The translations under genes and the position numbers were made by a program. 64,000 nucleotides of DNA, taken from the NCBI RefSeq assembly GCF_007741535.1, contig NZ_CP036525.1, positions 3,720,001 through 3,784,000 on the forward strand, written 5' to 3'. Under the pieces are notes generated by a model that made no database searches, was not told where the DNA came from, and worked only from the letters and a program-made list of their open reading frames with translations. The stretch's first letter is position 1. Each line of letters begins with the position of its first letter. Of this stretch, positions 54,256-61,415 are shown piece by piece. The DNA is from Rubripirellula lacrimiformis. Its GTDB lineage: Bacteria > Planctomycetota > Planctomycetia > Pirellulales > Pirellulaceae.

Positions 54256-55413
54256 TCAGTGATTGATGCCAGCGCACTTGGGGGCCAGCCCCCGAACCCC
54301 CGGGATTTTTTCAGGCATCGCTCGGGTGTTCAAAGGTGTTTTCGGTGGTAAGGTTGATTCGTCCGGTGAAACGGAAGACGGCTCTGCGGGGACGCAACCG
54401 TCCAAGGGATAATCGGATCGAGGGTGCGTCAAAGACGTTTCTTCGGAAGCTCCCGGGCAGGTTGGCTCGGGGGCTTCCCTTTTGCGTTCATCGATTGGTT
54501 TGGGAGGGTTGATCCAGACGGCTTTGGGAACACTTGCTGGCTTGGGAATTCCGTGAACGAAACGCTCGGGTGTTTTTTTCCACGCACCATGAAGAGTCTG
54601 CGTGCGAGCGGCAGTAACTTCCTCGGCGCGGCCGAAGTGCAACGATGATGGAGTTAGCAACCCGATGCCGCTGTGATAGTGCTCGTTGTTGTACCAGGTG
54701 AAAAACGTGCGACAGAACTGCAAGCCGTCTTCGTAACAGCCAAAGCGTTTGGGGAACTCAGGTCGATACTTCATCGTTTTGAATTGGCTTTCCGAGAACG
54801 GATTGTCGTTGGAGACGTGCGGTCGGCTGTGTGATTTGGTGACGCCCAGCGAACTGAGTAGCTGCGCGACGCTGTGAGATGTCATCGAAGGTCCCCGGTC
54901 GCTGTGAATGATCAGTTGTTCGGGTGGAATGTTCTGCTTGTCGATCGTGGTTTCAATCAGCTGCTTGGCCAAGTCGGCGCTCTCGCTATCGGCCAGCATC
55001 CAGCCAACGACGCAGCGGCTGTAGATGTCCAGAATCACGTAGAGGTAGTAGTACGTCCATGTTTCGGGGCCCTTGAGTTTGGTGATGTCCCAAGACCAGA
55101 CTTCGTTGGGCGCGGTGGCGAGCAGTTCTGGTTTGCGATACTCGGGATGCTTCAGCTGGTTTCGTCGTTCGCGTGTGCTTTGATTGTCGGCCAAGATGCG
55201 ATACATCGTTCGCACGCTGCACAGGTAGTCGCCCTCGTCGAGCAACTTGGCGTAGACCTGTCGTGGTGCATGATCAGCGAAACGCTCGCTGTTGAGTTGA
55301 TCAAGTACTTCTTGGCGTTCTTGCGGTGATAGAGCTCGAGCGGGCGCCGGCCTCGGCGCGGCTTGTCGATCGGGGTCGCGGCGACGATAGAACGTCGCAC
55401 GCGACACATTCAT
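54256..55413 (-). CDS. IS3 family transposase OrfB (DDE integrase core)
   Basis: 385 residues from the internal ATG, but the true product is probably OrfAB: the same frame is open upstream to about 55511, joining OrfA after a -1 shift (LTAAKQLSETVGVAAACRAMNVSRATFYRR). It has an HTH-21-type region near the N-terminus, then an rve core with catalytic Asp in WSWDITKLKGP, Asp in IIHSDRGPSM and Glu in NPFSESQFKTMKYRPEF. The C-terminus is unusually long, about 100 residues past the core, and rich in Pro, Ser and Lys. No stop interrupts it, so the transposase may still work. Confidence 0.9.
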   Translation of the reverse strand: MNVSRATFYRRRDPDRQAAPRPAPARALSPQERQEVLDQLNSERFADHAPRQVYAKLLDEGDYLCSVRTMYRILADNQSTRERRNQLKHPEYRKPELLATAPNEVWSWDITKLKGPETWTYYYLYVILDIYSRCVVGWMLADSESADLAKQLIETTIDKQNIPPEQLIIHSDRGPSMTSHSVAQLLSSLGVTKSHSRPHVSNDNPFSESQFKTMKYRPEFPKRFGCYEDGLQFCRTFFTWYNNEHYHSGIGLLTPSSLHFGRAEEVTAARTQTLHGAWKKTPERFVHGIPKPASVPKAVWINPPKPIDERKREAPEPTCPGASEETSLTHPRSDYPLDGCVPAEPSSVSPDESTLPPKTPLNTRAMPEKIPGVRGLAPKCAGINH

Positions 55414-55466
55414 CGCACGGCAAGCCGCCGCGACGCCGACTGTTTCACTCAGTTGTTTGGCGGCTG

Positions 55467-55850
55467 TCAGTCGTCCTTCTCGTGTGATCGTATCTGCATC
55501 ATCTCCGAGACTTTTTTTTGGACGTCAATGATCAGCTCGGCGTGGCGGAGCTTCTCCTTGAGCCGCTCGTTCTCACGTTCAAGACGTTTGAGTTGATCGG
55601 CTGGTGAAGTTTTGCCGTTAGACTTTTTCGATGATGACAATGATTCCTCCCGCAATTGACGACGCCATTTTGCCAGGACCGAGGAGTAAATTCCCTCGCG
55701 TCTGAGCAACGCCCCGATTTCTCCGGGCTCGCTACAGCTTTCGGCCTCCAGGGCGATACGGCGTTTGTAGTCGGCGGTGAAGCGGCGACGGGCCGCTTTC
55801 TGTGTCACCTCGGGATCTTTTTCAATTTTTTTGTTGGCGGTATCGGTCAT
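55467..55850 (-). CDS. IS3 family transposase OrfA
   Basis: 127 residues from the ATG at 55850, which has GGAG seven bases upstream. The N-terminus is a HTH of the IS3/IS911 OrfA type (RRRFTADYKRRIALEAESCSEPGEIGALLRREG, SSVLAKWRRQLRE), followed by a leucine-zipper-like helix (LKRLERENERLKEKLRHAELIIDVQKK) used for transposase multimerisation. It binds the inverted repeats and serves as the 5' part of OrfAB through the slippery run near its 3' end. Confidence 0.9.
   Translation of the reverse strand: MTDTANKKIEKDPEVTQKAARRRFTADYKRRIALEAESCSEPGEIGALLRREGIYSSVLAKWRRQLREESLSSSKKSNGKTSPADQLKRLERENERLKEKLRHAELIIDVQKKVSEMMQIRSHEKDD
55511..55520 (-). other. Programmed -1 frameshift site in the IS
   Basis: Eight consecutive A residues on the minus strand (55512-55519) near the end of OrfA, in the codon context CAA AAA AAA G. 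Stepping back one base opens the frame that runs into OrfB without a stop. This is the classic IS3-family arrangement for making OrfAB. Confidence 0.85.
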
Positions 55851-55954
55851 GCGAATGCTCCATGCCCTCAACTCTGATGAAATTCAAAGTTGTCTCACGC
55901 ATGTTGGCACAGAGGGCCGAACGTTTTGGTATTCAGCCTTCCTTTTAAGAAGCT

Positions 55955-56335
55955 CTATCTATCCCGCTCAGCAGCTTGGAGCTTCTTGTGGAGAATCTCC
56001 ACTTCTTTAGCAAGCGTTGGCTCCAGTTCGGCCAAACGCTCCGGTATGTCTTGTGACGCGTGAAGCACCGCCAAGACAATGATCGACGCCTTCTGTAGAT
56101 CACAAACAAGCAGGTGCTTGTTAACGCGGTAGAAGCTGAGGTCGGTGTCAAGCCCCGGTTGAGAGCGAAGAAGCTCTGGCTGCTCTTGGATTCTGATGAG
56201 CCCGGCTTCGAGATCATCGATGTAGCGTGCAGCAACTTCGTTGCCCCAGTTCTCAATTGAGTACTGGTCGATTTCGTTGATCGATGCCAGGGCGGGCAGC
56301 GTGAGAGCTAGTCTTCGCGATTTCTTCGAACTCAC
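55955..56335 (-). CDS. RelE/ParE-family toxin
   Basis: 126 residues. Core ParE pattern: LALTLPALASINEIDQYSIENWGNEVAARYIDDLEAGLIRIQEQPEL, then SFYRVNKHLLVCDLQKASIIVLAVLHASQDIPERL. ParE toxins inhibit gyrase; RelE-like relatives cleave mRNA. The C-terminal 20 residues are a basic, helical extension. The ATG at 56335 overlaps the antitoxin stop by four bases, so the pair is co-translated. The gene lies 44 bp from the IS right end. The target is inferred from the family only. Confidence 0.88.
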   Translation of the reverse strand: MSSKKSRRLALTLPALASINEIDQYSIENWGNEVAARYIDDLEAGLIRIQEQPELLRSQPGLDTDLSFYRVNKHLLVCDLQKASIIVLAVLHASQDIPERLAELEPTLAKEVEILHKKLQAAERDR

Positions 56336-56580
56336 GACTTGGCTTTCTTCATCGCCTTTCGAAGGTCGCCAGTGAACTCCACGGTGCGTCCCTCGATTGC
56401 ATCCCGGTAGCCGGATAGAATGCTATCGCGAGCCTCAGCTGCTTCTTTCTTCAGCTTCACCTGCCGCAATACATCCCGCACAAACTCGCTGGGAGTTGCG
56501 TAGAGGGTGCCGTCGCCACAGTTCTCGTTGATGAAAGCCCGCAGTTCGTCGGTCAGGGATAAATTGAGTGAATTAGCCAC
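56332..56580 (-). CDS. ParD-like antitoxin
   Basis: 82 residues from a GTG start; GAGGA lies eight bases upstream, which fixes the start. A ribbon-helix-helix DNA-binding N-terminus (NSLNLSLTDELRAFINENCGDG, TPSEFVRDVLRQVKLKKEAAEARDSIL) and a disordered C-terminal toxin-binding tail (FTGDLRKAMKKAKS) fit ParD. It is the first gene of the operon and should repress the promoter at 56611-56639 and neutralise the downstream toxin. Confidence 0.88.
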   Translation of the reverse strand: MANSLNLSLTDELRAFINENCGDGTLYATPSEFVRDVLRQVKLKKEAAEARDSILSGYRDAIEGRTVEFTGDLRKAMKKAKS

Positions 56581-56610
56581 TAGATCGATTCCTCGTGAAG
56601 TAATCAGACA

Positions 56611-56639
56611 AGGTTATCATTCGTGACGTTATTTGTCAA
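56611..56639 (-). promoter_or_regulatory. Promoter of the ParDE-like operon
   Basis: On the minus strand, a perfect TTGACA (56634-56639), a 17-base spacer and TAACCT (56611-56616). The transcription start is about 24 bases before the antitoxin GTG. The region is AT-rich, as expected for an autoregulated toxin-antitoxin promoter. Confidence 0.6.
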
Positions 56640-56803
56640 TATTCGACACTTGGGCAGGATGGGGGGAAGAGCTGCGAATTTCCGAAGTGCCTCGGGTTGA
56701 GTCAGCTCCACGGTCGATCTTGCTCCGCCCCACTCAAACATCTGCACGTTGTTGCTGATTCGATGCCGACTGGTCTGGCATCGTGCTTGCGTGAGATTCA
56801 TTC

Positions 56804-57004
56804 ATGCCCGAATCCGCTGAACAATTGATCGCTGCTGCGTTGCAGCTTGCTCCTGCGACGTATCTGCAGGAAACGCGAGGCTTTCGCTTTCAGAAGTTCC
56901 CGTCTGTTTTCGCCTACGTCATTCGCGCCCAACAAGTCTTCGTCGTCGCGTTGGCTCACGCGAAGCGAAAGCCAAGCTACTGGCGTGATCGCTTGGAGCA
57001 ATAA
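56804..57004 (+). pseudogene. Truncated ParE-like toxin remnant
   Basis: A 66-residue frame whose C-terminal half is clearly ParE/RelE-like (FRFQKFPSVFAYVIRAQQVFVVALAHAKRKPSYWRDRL). The N-terminal helices expected in a full toxin (about 95 residues) are missing or replaced by a Leu/Ala-rich segment. An ATG is present, but no antitoxin lies upstream on this strand. It is probably a decayed toxin gene next to an active-looking pair on the other strand; a short functional form is possible. Confidence 0.6.
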
Positions 57005-57193
57005 GCGTTGATTGCCGTCTTGCGGCAAGCAATGTGACTGAACCCGACGGCGCAGTGCATGTTGCCGAAGCGGTCGATGCTCGCCTTGCTCAGTCAATTG
57101 AGCAGCTTGACCATGAAACGGGCTGATTTTACCGCTCGTGTGCAATCCGGTGAAAAGCACTTCCACAGTCGCTGTCAGCTTCTCACAAGGCAT

Positions 57194-57217
57194 AAAAAAA
57201 GCCCGCAAATTGCGAGC
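57194..57217 (-). terminator. tRNA-Arg terminator
   Basis: On the minus strand, GCTCGCAA and TTGCGGGC form a short stem followed by seven T residues, directly after the tRNA 3' end. Confidence 0.8.
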
Positions 57218-57225
57218 ACTTTAAG

Positions 57226-57299
<74 letters not shown>

Positions 57300-57874
57300 A
57301 TGGCGAGTTTGGCTCGCGTGGAGGGAATTTAACAATTTCTAGTTTGGGACGCCAGGGCGTTGGGGGCGGTTCGTGGCCAGGAATTTGAATTTTGGGTTTC
57401 GATGGGCTGTTCGTGACGGTCAACGCGGGTTTTCCGAGGAAATGATGCGTGGATGGTGGTGCGTGATCGAGGGGGGGATGGCGTGTGAGAGGAATTTTAG
57501 GGAATTGAGGGCTGTGGATCGGAGGGCGATGGTTGGATTTTGGATCGGAGTGGTGGGGATTTTTGTGCGCAAGGGTTGGGGGGCGGAAAGGACGAACGGT
57601 CGATTCGGTGCCGCGGTGGGGGATGGATGGGGGGCCGAAAGTCTTGGCGACGTTCGCTACGGGGCATTGTGCGGGGGCGGGTGTTGGGTCGTGGATGGAA
57701 TGGGGTTTGGTTTAGAATGCTGGAGCAGGCTGAGTGGGGGGACGTTTGGGCGTTCTGTGGCGGCTTGGGCATGGCTTGTGTCCCGATTTGTTGCGGATGA
57801 CGCTTGGCCGGACTGGTCGCCCCTTCTCCGCTCCCTCGTTTTCCTTTCCCCACCCCTCCGGTTCGATTCTTTTC
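57300..57874. other. G-rich intergenic region
   Basis: About 575 bp between the tRNA and the PQQ-propeller gene. The plus strand is strongly G-biased, with many G runs of three to six between about 57470 and 57740 (GGGGGG near 57576, GGGGGATGGATGGGGGG near 57620, GGGGGCGGG near 57674). No gene is recognised. One dispersed repeat word lies at 57633-57670. The promoter of the downstream gene is expected here. Confidence 0.5.
57633..57670. repeat. Single dispersed copy of the 94-bp-array word
   Basis: GGCCGAAAGTCTTGGCGACG followed by TTCGCTACGGGGCATTGT is a diverged copy of the core unit of the tandem array at 46630-47181 (GGCCGAAACTCTTGGCGAGT, TCGCTACGGGCAATTC). Confidence 0.65.
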
Positions 57875-59260
57875 ATGGCTCTATCGAAAACCTTTTCTGC
57901 CTGCTGGCTCGGCCGTCCAATCGTTCGGCTTCCGATCGCTGTTTCGGTCTGTCTTTTCGTCATCGGCGTCGCGGCTTCAGGTCGTGCGGCGGCCGATGGC
58001 GTGTGGCCTCAGTTTCGTGGGCCTGCCGGTGACGGCATCGTGGCAGACCAGTCGGTGCCGATGACGTTTGGCGAAGATTCGCACGTCACTTGGAAAACGC
58101 CCGTCCCGGGGCGAGCTTGGTCGTCCCCGGTCATCGCTGACGGTGTGATCTGGTGCACAACGGCGATCGAGCGCGCTGCGACCGACGAAGAGAAGGTCGC
58201 GATGATGCGGGAATCGGGGATCGAGGATCGTAAAATGAAGGAGTTGGCGATTGCCAAGGCGATCGAGTTGAAACTTGTCTCGATCGATCTGGCGTCGGGA
58301 AAGATCCTGGGGACCATCGAGTTGACCAGCATTGAAAAGCCGGATGCGATCCATTCGCTGAACAGCTATGCCTCACCGACGCCCGTCATCAACGGTGACC
58401 ATCTGTATTGTCACTTTGGCACCTACGGAACCTTTTGCGTTAATCGTCATACCAGCGACATCGTTTGGCAGCGTCGATTGCCGCTGGAACACGGTGTGGG
58501 GCCGGGCAGTTCGCCAATCGTCATGGACGATGTGTTGGTGCTGATCCAGGACGGCATGGATCGCCAGTATGTCACGGGCCTGAACACGCAGACCGGCGAA
58601 ACGATCTGGGAAACGGATCGGCCAGAGTTCACGGGCGCTTCGCCGGAATCCAGCAAGTCGTACTGTACGCCGATCGCGATCACCGATCCATTGGGACGCG
58701 AGCAGTTGGTCTGCATGGGGGCCCAGTGGATGGTCGCCTACCAAGCCAAGACGGGCAAAGAGATTTGGCGACTGCGCCATGGCAGGGGGTTTTCGGTCGT
58801 GCCACGACCTGTCTACCACGATGGCGTGGTTTTCTTTTCGACCGGATTCGGAAAGCCCGAACTGTGGGCGGTCCGTGTCGATGGATCGGGAGACGTGACG
58901 GACACGCACGTCCAATGGACCATGAAATCAGGCATCCCCGCCCGACCATCGCCGCTGTTGCACGACGGACTGATCTACGTGATCTCGGACAACGGAGTTG
59001 CCAGTTGTTTCGACGTCGAAAGCGGAGATCCTATCTGGAAGAAGCGAATCGGCGGTGATTACTCGGCGTCGCCCACACTGATCGGCAAGCACCTGTATTT
59101 CGGTTCGCATGACGGCAAGGTGACCGTGATGACGCCAGGGCCGGATGCGGAAGTGGTGGCCGAGAGTGAATTGGATGGCAAGATCATGGCGTCGCCGGCG
59201 GTGGTCGACGGCGCGTTGATCTTGCGGACTGATCAGGCGGTCTATCGCATCGAAAACTAA
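57875..59260 (+). CDS. Secreted PQQ-like beta-propeller protein
   Basis: 461 residues from the ATG at 57875. A signal peptide (LPIAVSVCLFVIGVAASGRAAA, after a short basic start) is followed by a typical planctomycete opening DGVWPQFRGPAGDGI. Propeller blades of the PQQ-repeat type follow: VTWKTPVPGRAWSSPVIADGVIW, TGLNTQTGETIWETDRP, AYQAKTGKEIWRLRHG, CFDVESGDPIWKKRIGGDYSASP. It resembles BamB/PQQ-repeat proteins but is not an alcohol dehydrogenase; no cofactor-binding Cys-Cys is seen. Periplasmic. Downstream lies a repeat-bearing gap, then an oppositely oriented operon. Confidence 0.88.
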   Translation: MALSKTFSACWLGRPIVRLPIAVSVCLFVIGVAASGRAAADGVWPQFRGPAGDGIVADQSVPMTFGEDSHVTWKTPVPGRAWSSPVIADGVIWCTTAIERAATDEEKVAMMRESGIEDRKMKELAIAKAIELKLVSIDLASGKILGTIELTSIEKPDAIHSLNSYASPTPVINGDHLYCHFGTYGTFCVNRHTSDIVWQRRLPLEHGVGPGSSPIVMDDVLVLIQDGMDRQYVTGLNTQTGETIWETDRPEFTGASPESSKSYCTPIAITDPLGREQLVCMGAQWMVAYQAKTGKEIWRLRHGRGFSVVPRPVYHDGVVFFSTGFGKPELWAVRVDGSGDVTDTHVQWTMKSGIPARPSPLLHDGLIYVISDNGVASCFDVESGDPIWKKRIGGDYSASPTLIGKHLYFGSHDGKVTVMTPGPDAEVVAESELDGKIMASPAVVDGALILRTDQAVYRIEN

Positions 59261-59325
59261 CGGCGTTGTTGTTTTCGTTTGGGGCCCAACTCTAGGGGAC
59301 TCAGCACACGCTGGTCGTACGCTCC

Positions 59326-59413
59326 GTGCGTAGTACCGGCTTCAGCCGGCTTTTCTTGTCTGGGTCGGCTCCGATGTTCGGTTCCGAATCCGCCTAAAGG
59401 CGGTACTACGAAC
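59326..59413. repeat. REP pair with GTAGTACCGGCTTCAGCCGGC arm
   Basis: CGTAGTACCGGCTTCAGCC at the left and GGCGGTACTACGAAC at the right, about 50 bp apart, are an inverted pair (CGTAGTACCG with CGGTACTACG). The same arms bound the 7073-7329 cluster. The right arm is preceded by CCGCCTAAAGGCGG, itself a hairpin. Confidence 0.75.
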
Positions 59414-59476
59414 ATTTTCCGAGCGCTGCTTACGCCGTTGGATCTTAAGTGGTAGCTGCAGCAAGTCTGGAAACGG

Positions 59477-59550
59477 TTAACCACGAATGACACGAATAGT
59501 CCAGCGCGGGTGTGTTTCTGATTCGTGTCGTCCGCGTGATTCGTGGTTAA
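59477..59550. repeat. MITE-like inverted repeat (TTAACCACGAAT arms)
   Basis: TTAACCACGAAT at 59477-59488 is exactly complementary to ATTCGTGGTTAA at 59539-59550; a second pair ACACGAAT/ATTCGTGT lies inside. The 74-bp palindromic unit sits downstream of the metallophosphoesterase gene. No coding potential. Confidence 0.75.
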
Positions 59551-59620
59551 GACGTCTTGGTTGCATTCACCTGCACACGTCCATAACGGACCCCAGCACG
59601 CAGGGCCGCTAGTGCCGCGG

Positions 59621-60517
59621 TCACTTCCATTGGTGGGAATCCTGTTTGCGGAATCCGGTCAATTGCAGCGTGCCGTCGGCGGTGATGTCTAGCAACGAGT
59701 AGCCGTTGTTCTGCTCCCCGCTTCCTTCGACCATCGCCACCAGGGTGCAATAATGGATGCCGCCGATTTCGTTCCAATCGTTTTGGTGGCTGTGTCCTTG
59801 GAACACCGCCAAGACGTTTCCGGATTGTTCCAGAATGCGTCGAACCTCGGCGTTGTTTTTGACACCATGATTGTTTTGGACGTCCATCCGTTGATGGGCG
59901 AAGACCACCACGGGGCGATCATTGGCGTCCAGGTCCGACTTCAACCATTCCAGTTCCGACGCTGGGACATTGGCGTCGGTCCACTTCGAATTTTTGCGTC
60001 CGTAGGGTTCACCGTCGCTGCGGAAACAAGAGTCCAGGACGATAAAGTGAACTCCGCCGCGATCGAACGAATAGTACGACCGCTGCTGTTCCACGCTACC
60101 GAGGAACTCTTCCTTCTTCAGAGTGTCGACACAGTGGTTTCCTAAGACGTAATGTCGATCATGACTGATCGCGGAAAACTTTTGGTTGACCGTTTTTAGG
60201 TACCGCAGTTCCACGTCTACCGAATCGGCGGCATCGATCAAATCGCCCAGTTCGACCAGGAAGGTCGGTCGGTCCTGCTGGAACTGTTGGCCGGCTTCGT
60301 CCAGCTTCGTCAGCGTTTCGCGGTAGTGTCGGTTTCCGGCCGGTGATTTGTCCGCGTAGTGCAGGTCGGTGATCAAGCCGACTCGCAATCCCGGGGATGA
60401 TTCCTGTGACAACAGATGGGGGGCGACGCCACAGCCGGCGGTCAGTACCAGTGTACCGCCACGCAGGAAAGCTCGACGGCCGATTTGAATGGATGAATTG
60501 GAAAGGGGCATGTTCAT
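59621..60517 (-). CDS. Tat-exported metallophosphoesterase
   Basis: 298 residues. The start ATG overlaps the stop of the upstream gene by four bases (ATGA); a second ATG six bases on has AGGA in better spacing, so either may be used. A Tat-like signal (IGRRAFLRGGTLVLTAG) is followed by calcineurin-like phosphoesterase motifs in order: GLITDLHYAD, VELGDLIDAAD, YVLGNHCVDT, VFAHQRMDV and FQGHSHQND. These bind two metals. Third gene of the operon with the propeller protein and the sulfatase. A role in sulfated or phosphorylated glycan turnover is plausible but inferred. Confidence 0.92.
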   Translation of the reverse strand: MNMPLSNSSIQIGRRAFLRGGTLVLTAGCGVAPHLLSQESSPGLRVGLITDLHYADKSPAGNRHYRETLTKLDEAGQQFQQDRPTFLVELGDLIDAADSVDVELRYLKTVNQKFSAISHDRHYVLGNHCVDTLKKEEFLGSVEQQRSYYSFDRGGVHFIVLDSCFRSDGEPYGRKNSKWTDANVPASELEWLKSDLDANDRPVVVFAHQRMDVQNNHGVKNNAEVRRILEQSGNVLAVFQGHSHQNDWNEIGGIHYCTLVAMVEGSGEQNNGYSLLDITADGTLQLTGFRKQDSHQWK

Positions 60518-61404
60518 TCCTGGTTGGGGGCGACTTGGATCTGGAATCCGGATTTGGCGTCTGGCAAGGCCGTGCGGCAACCTCCGGTGCATTCATGAGA
60601 TTTGGAAGTCTTGCCGTTCGCGATCAGCAGGCGTCCGTCGGCCAGTCCTTCGATGCCCAGCGATCCGACATTTTCGTATCTTCCGACCATTTGGAAATTG
60701 GCATCCGTGACCAGCAGAATTGCGGGGTTGCCGTAACATCCGAACCACCAGCGGTCGTTTGCGAACGTGGCTGCCTGGATCCCCAGATGGGTATGGCCAC
60801 TTTCGACCACGTGCTTTTTCACGAATTGAAACTTGGGGTCGTACTGGTAGACGTAGTTTTGGTTGACCGCATCGGGCAATCCGCCCACGACATAGAACTG
60901 GCCGTCGCGATATCCGATACCGCCGGCCCCGTGGAAGACTTGTTGGACTTCGTGCTTTTCAAGCTCGGTCAGATCGGCCGCATCGTAGACGTAGACCCAT
61001 GAGTCTGCGTTTCCGGCGGGATCGTTGAATTTGCCAAGGTTCACCGCGACATAGAGTCGGCCGTCATGCATACACAGATCGCCGTGATGGTCGACGACGG
61101 GGATCTTTCGGATCACGTTTCCGTCCATGTCGGTCTTGACCAACGTCGTCGTGAAGCTCCAGTAGATCGCGGTTTCGTCGCTGCAGATCCCTTGCAAGTG
61201 CCGCGGATACGTGCCGCTGCATTGGACGTCGAGCACGCGTCCGCCAAGCTTATCCGCAGCGGACTGGCTTGCGATGGTTGGGACGGAAACTTTCTTGCCG
61301 GTATCGTTATCGCCGGAGGTCGTGGGTGTTTGAGCGTTACACGTTGCCAGCCCTGCGCACGCCAGCAGGATCAAAGTGGATAGTGCAGTCGTTGGATGGT
61401 TCAT
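60514..61404 (-). CDS. Secreted beta-propeller-like protein
   Basis: 296 residues, ATG at 61404 with a signal peptide (ALSTLILLACAGLATCNA). The body has repeats resembling propeller blades: DETAIYWSFTTTLVKTDMDGNVIRK, HDGRLYVAVNLGKF, YRDGQFYVVGGL, DGRLLIANGKTSKS, with Trp/Phe at regular spacing. The exact family is not recognised. Second gene of the operon: it starts 11 bp after the sulfatase stop and overlaps the next gene by four bases. Probably periplasmic. The C-terminal cysteines (CTGGC) may form a disulfide. Confidence 0.8.
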   Translation of the reverse strand: MNHPTTALSTLILLACAGLATCNAQTPTTSGDNDTGKKVSVPTIASQSAADKLGGRVLDVQCSGTYPRHLQGICSDETAIYWSFTTTLVKTDMDGNVIRKIPVVDHHGDLCMHDGRLYVAVNLGKFNDPAGNADSWVYVYDAADLTELEKHEVQQVFHGAGGIGYRDGQFYVVGGLPDAVNQNYVYQYDPKFQFVKKHVVESGHTHLGIQAATFANDRWWFGCYGNPAILLVTDANFQMVGRYENVGSLGIEGLADGRLLIANGKTSKSHECTGGCRTALPDAKSGFQIQVAPNQE

Positions 61405-61415
61405 GATGGTGGGAT

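Larger units (their letters stand above)
54221..55911 (-). mobile_element. IS3-family insertion sequence
   Basis: The element is bounded by an imperfect 26-bp inverted repeat: left end starting TGTGTCAACG and ending TGAGACAACTTT (54221-54246), right end AAAGTTGTCTCA through GGCACA (55886-55911), 20 of 26 positions matching. The inner 12 bases match exactly. It encodes OrfA and OrfB in two frames with an A8 slippery run, as in IS3 members. No clear target-site duplication was found (left flank GCGGAA, right flank GAGGG), so ends may be off by a few bases or the insertion is old. Confidence 0.9.

Noticed and set aside
54208-55920. Target duplication of GAGGGCCG around the IS
   Set aside because: The word occurs on both sides, but it is not directly abutting the left end, so it is not a clean duplication.
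56798-57208. 136-residue frame on the minus strand
   Set aside because: Basic, low-complexity product with no domain; it overlaps the ParE-like remnant on the other strand, whose pattern is recognisable.
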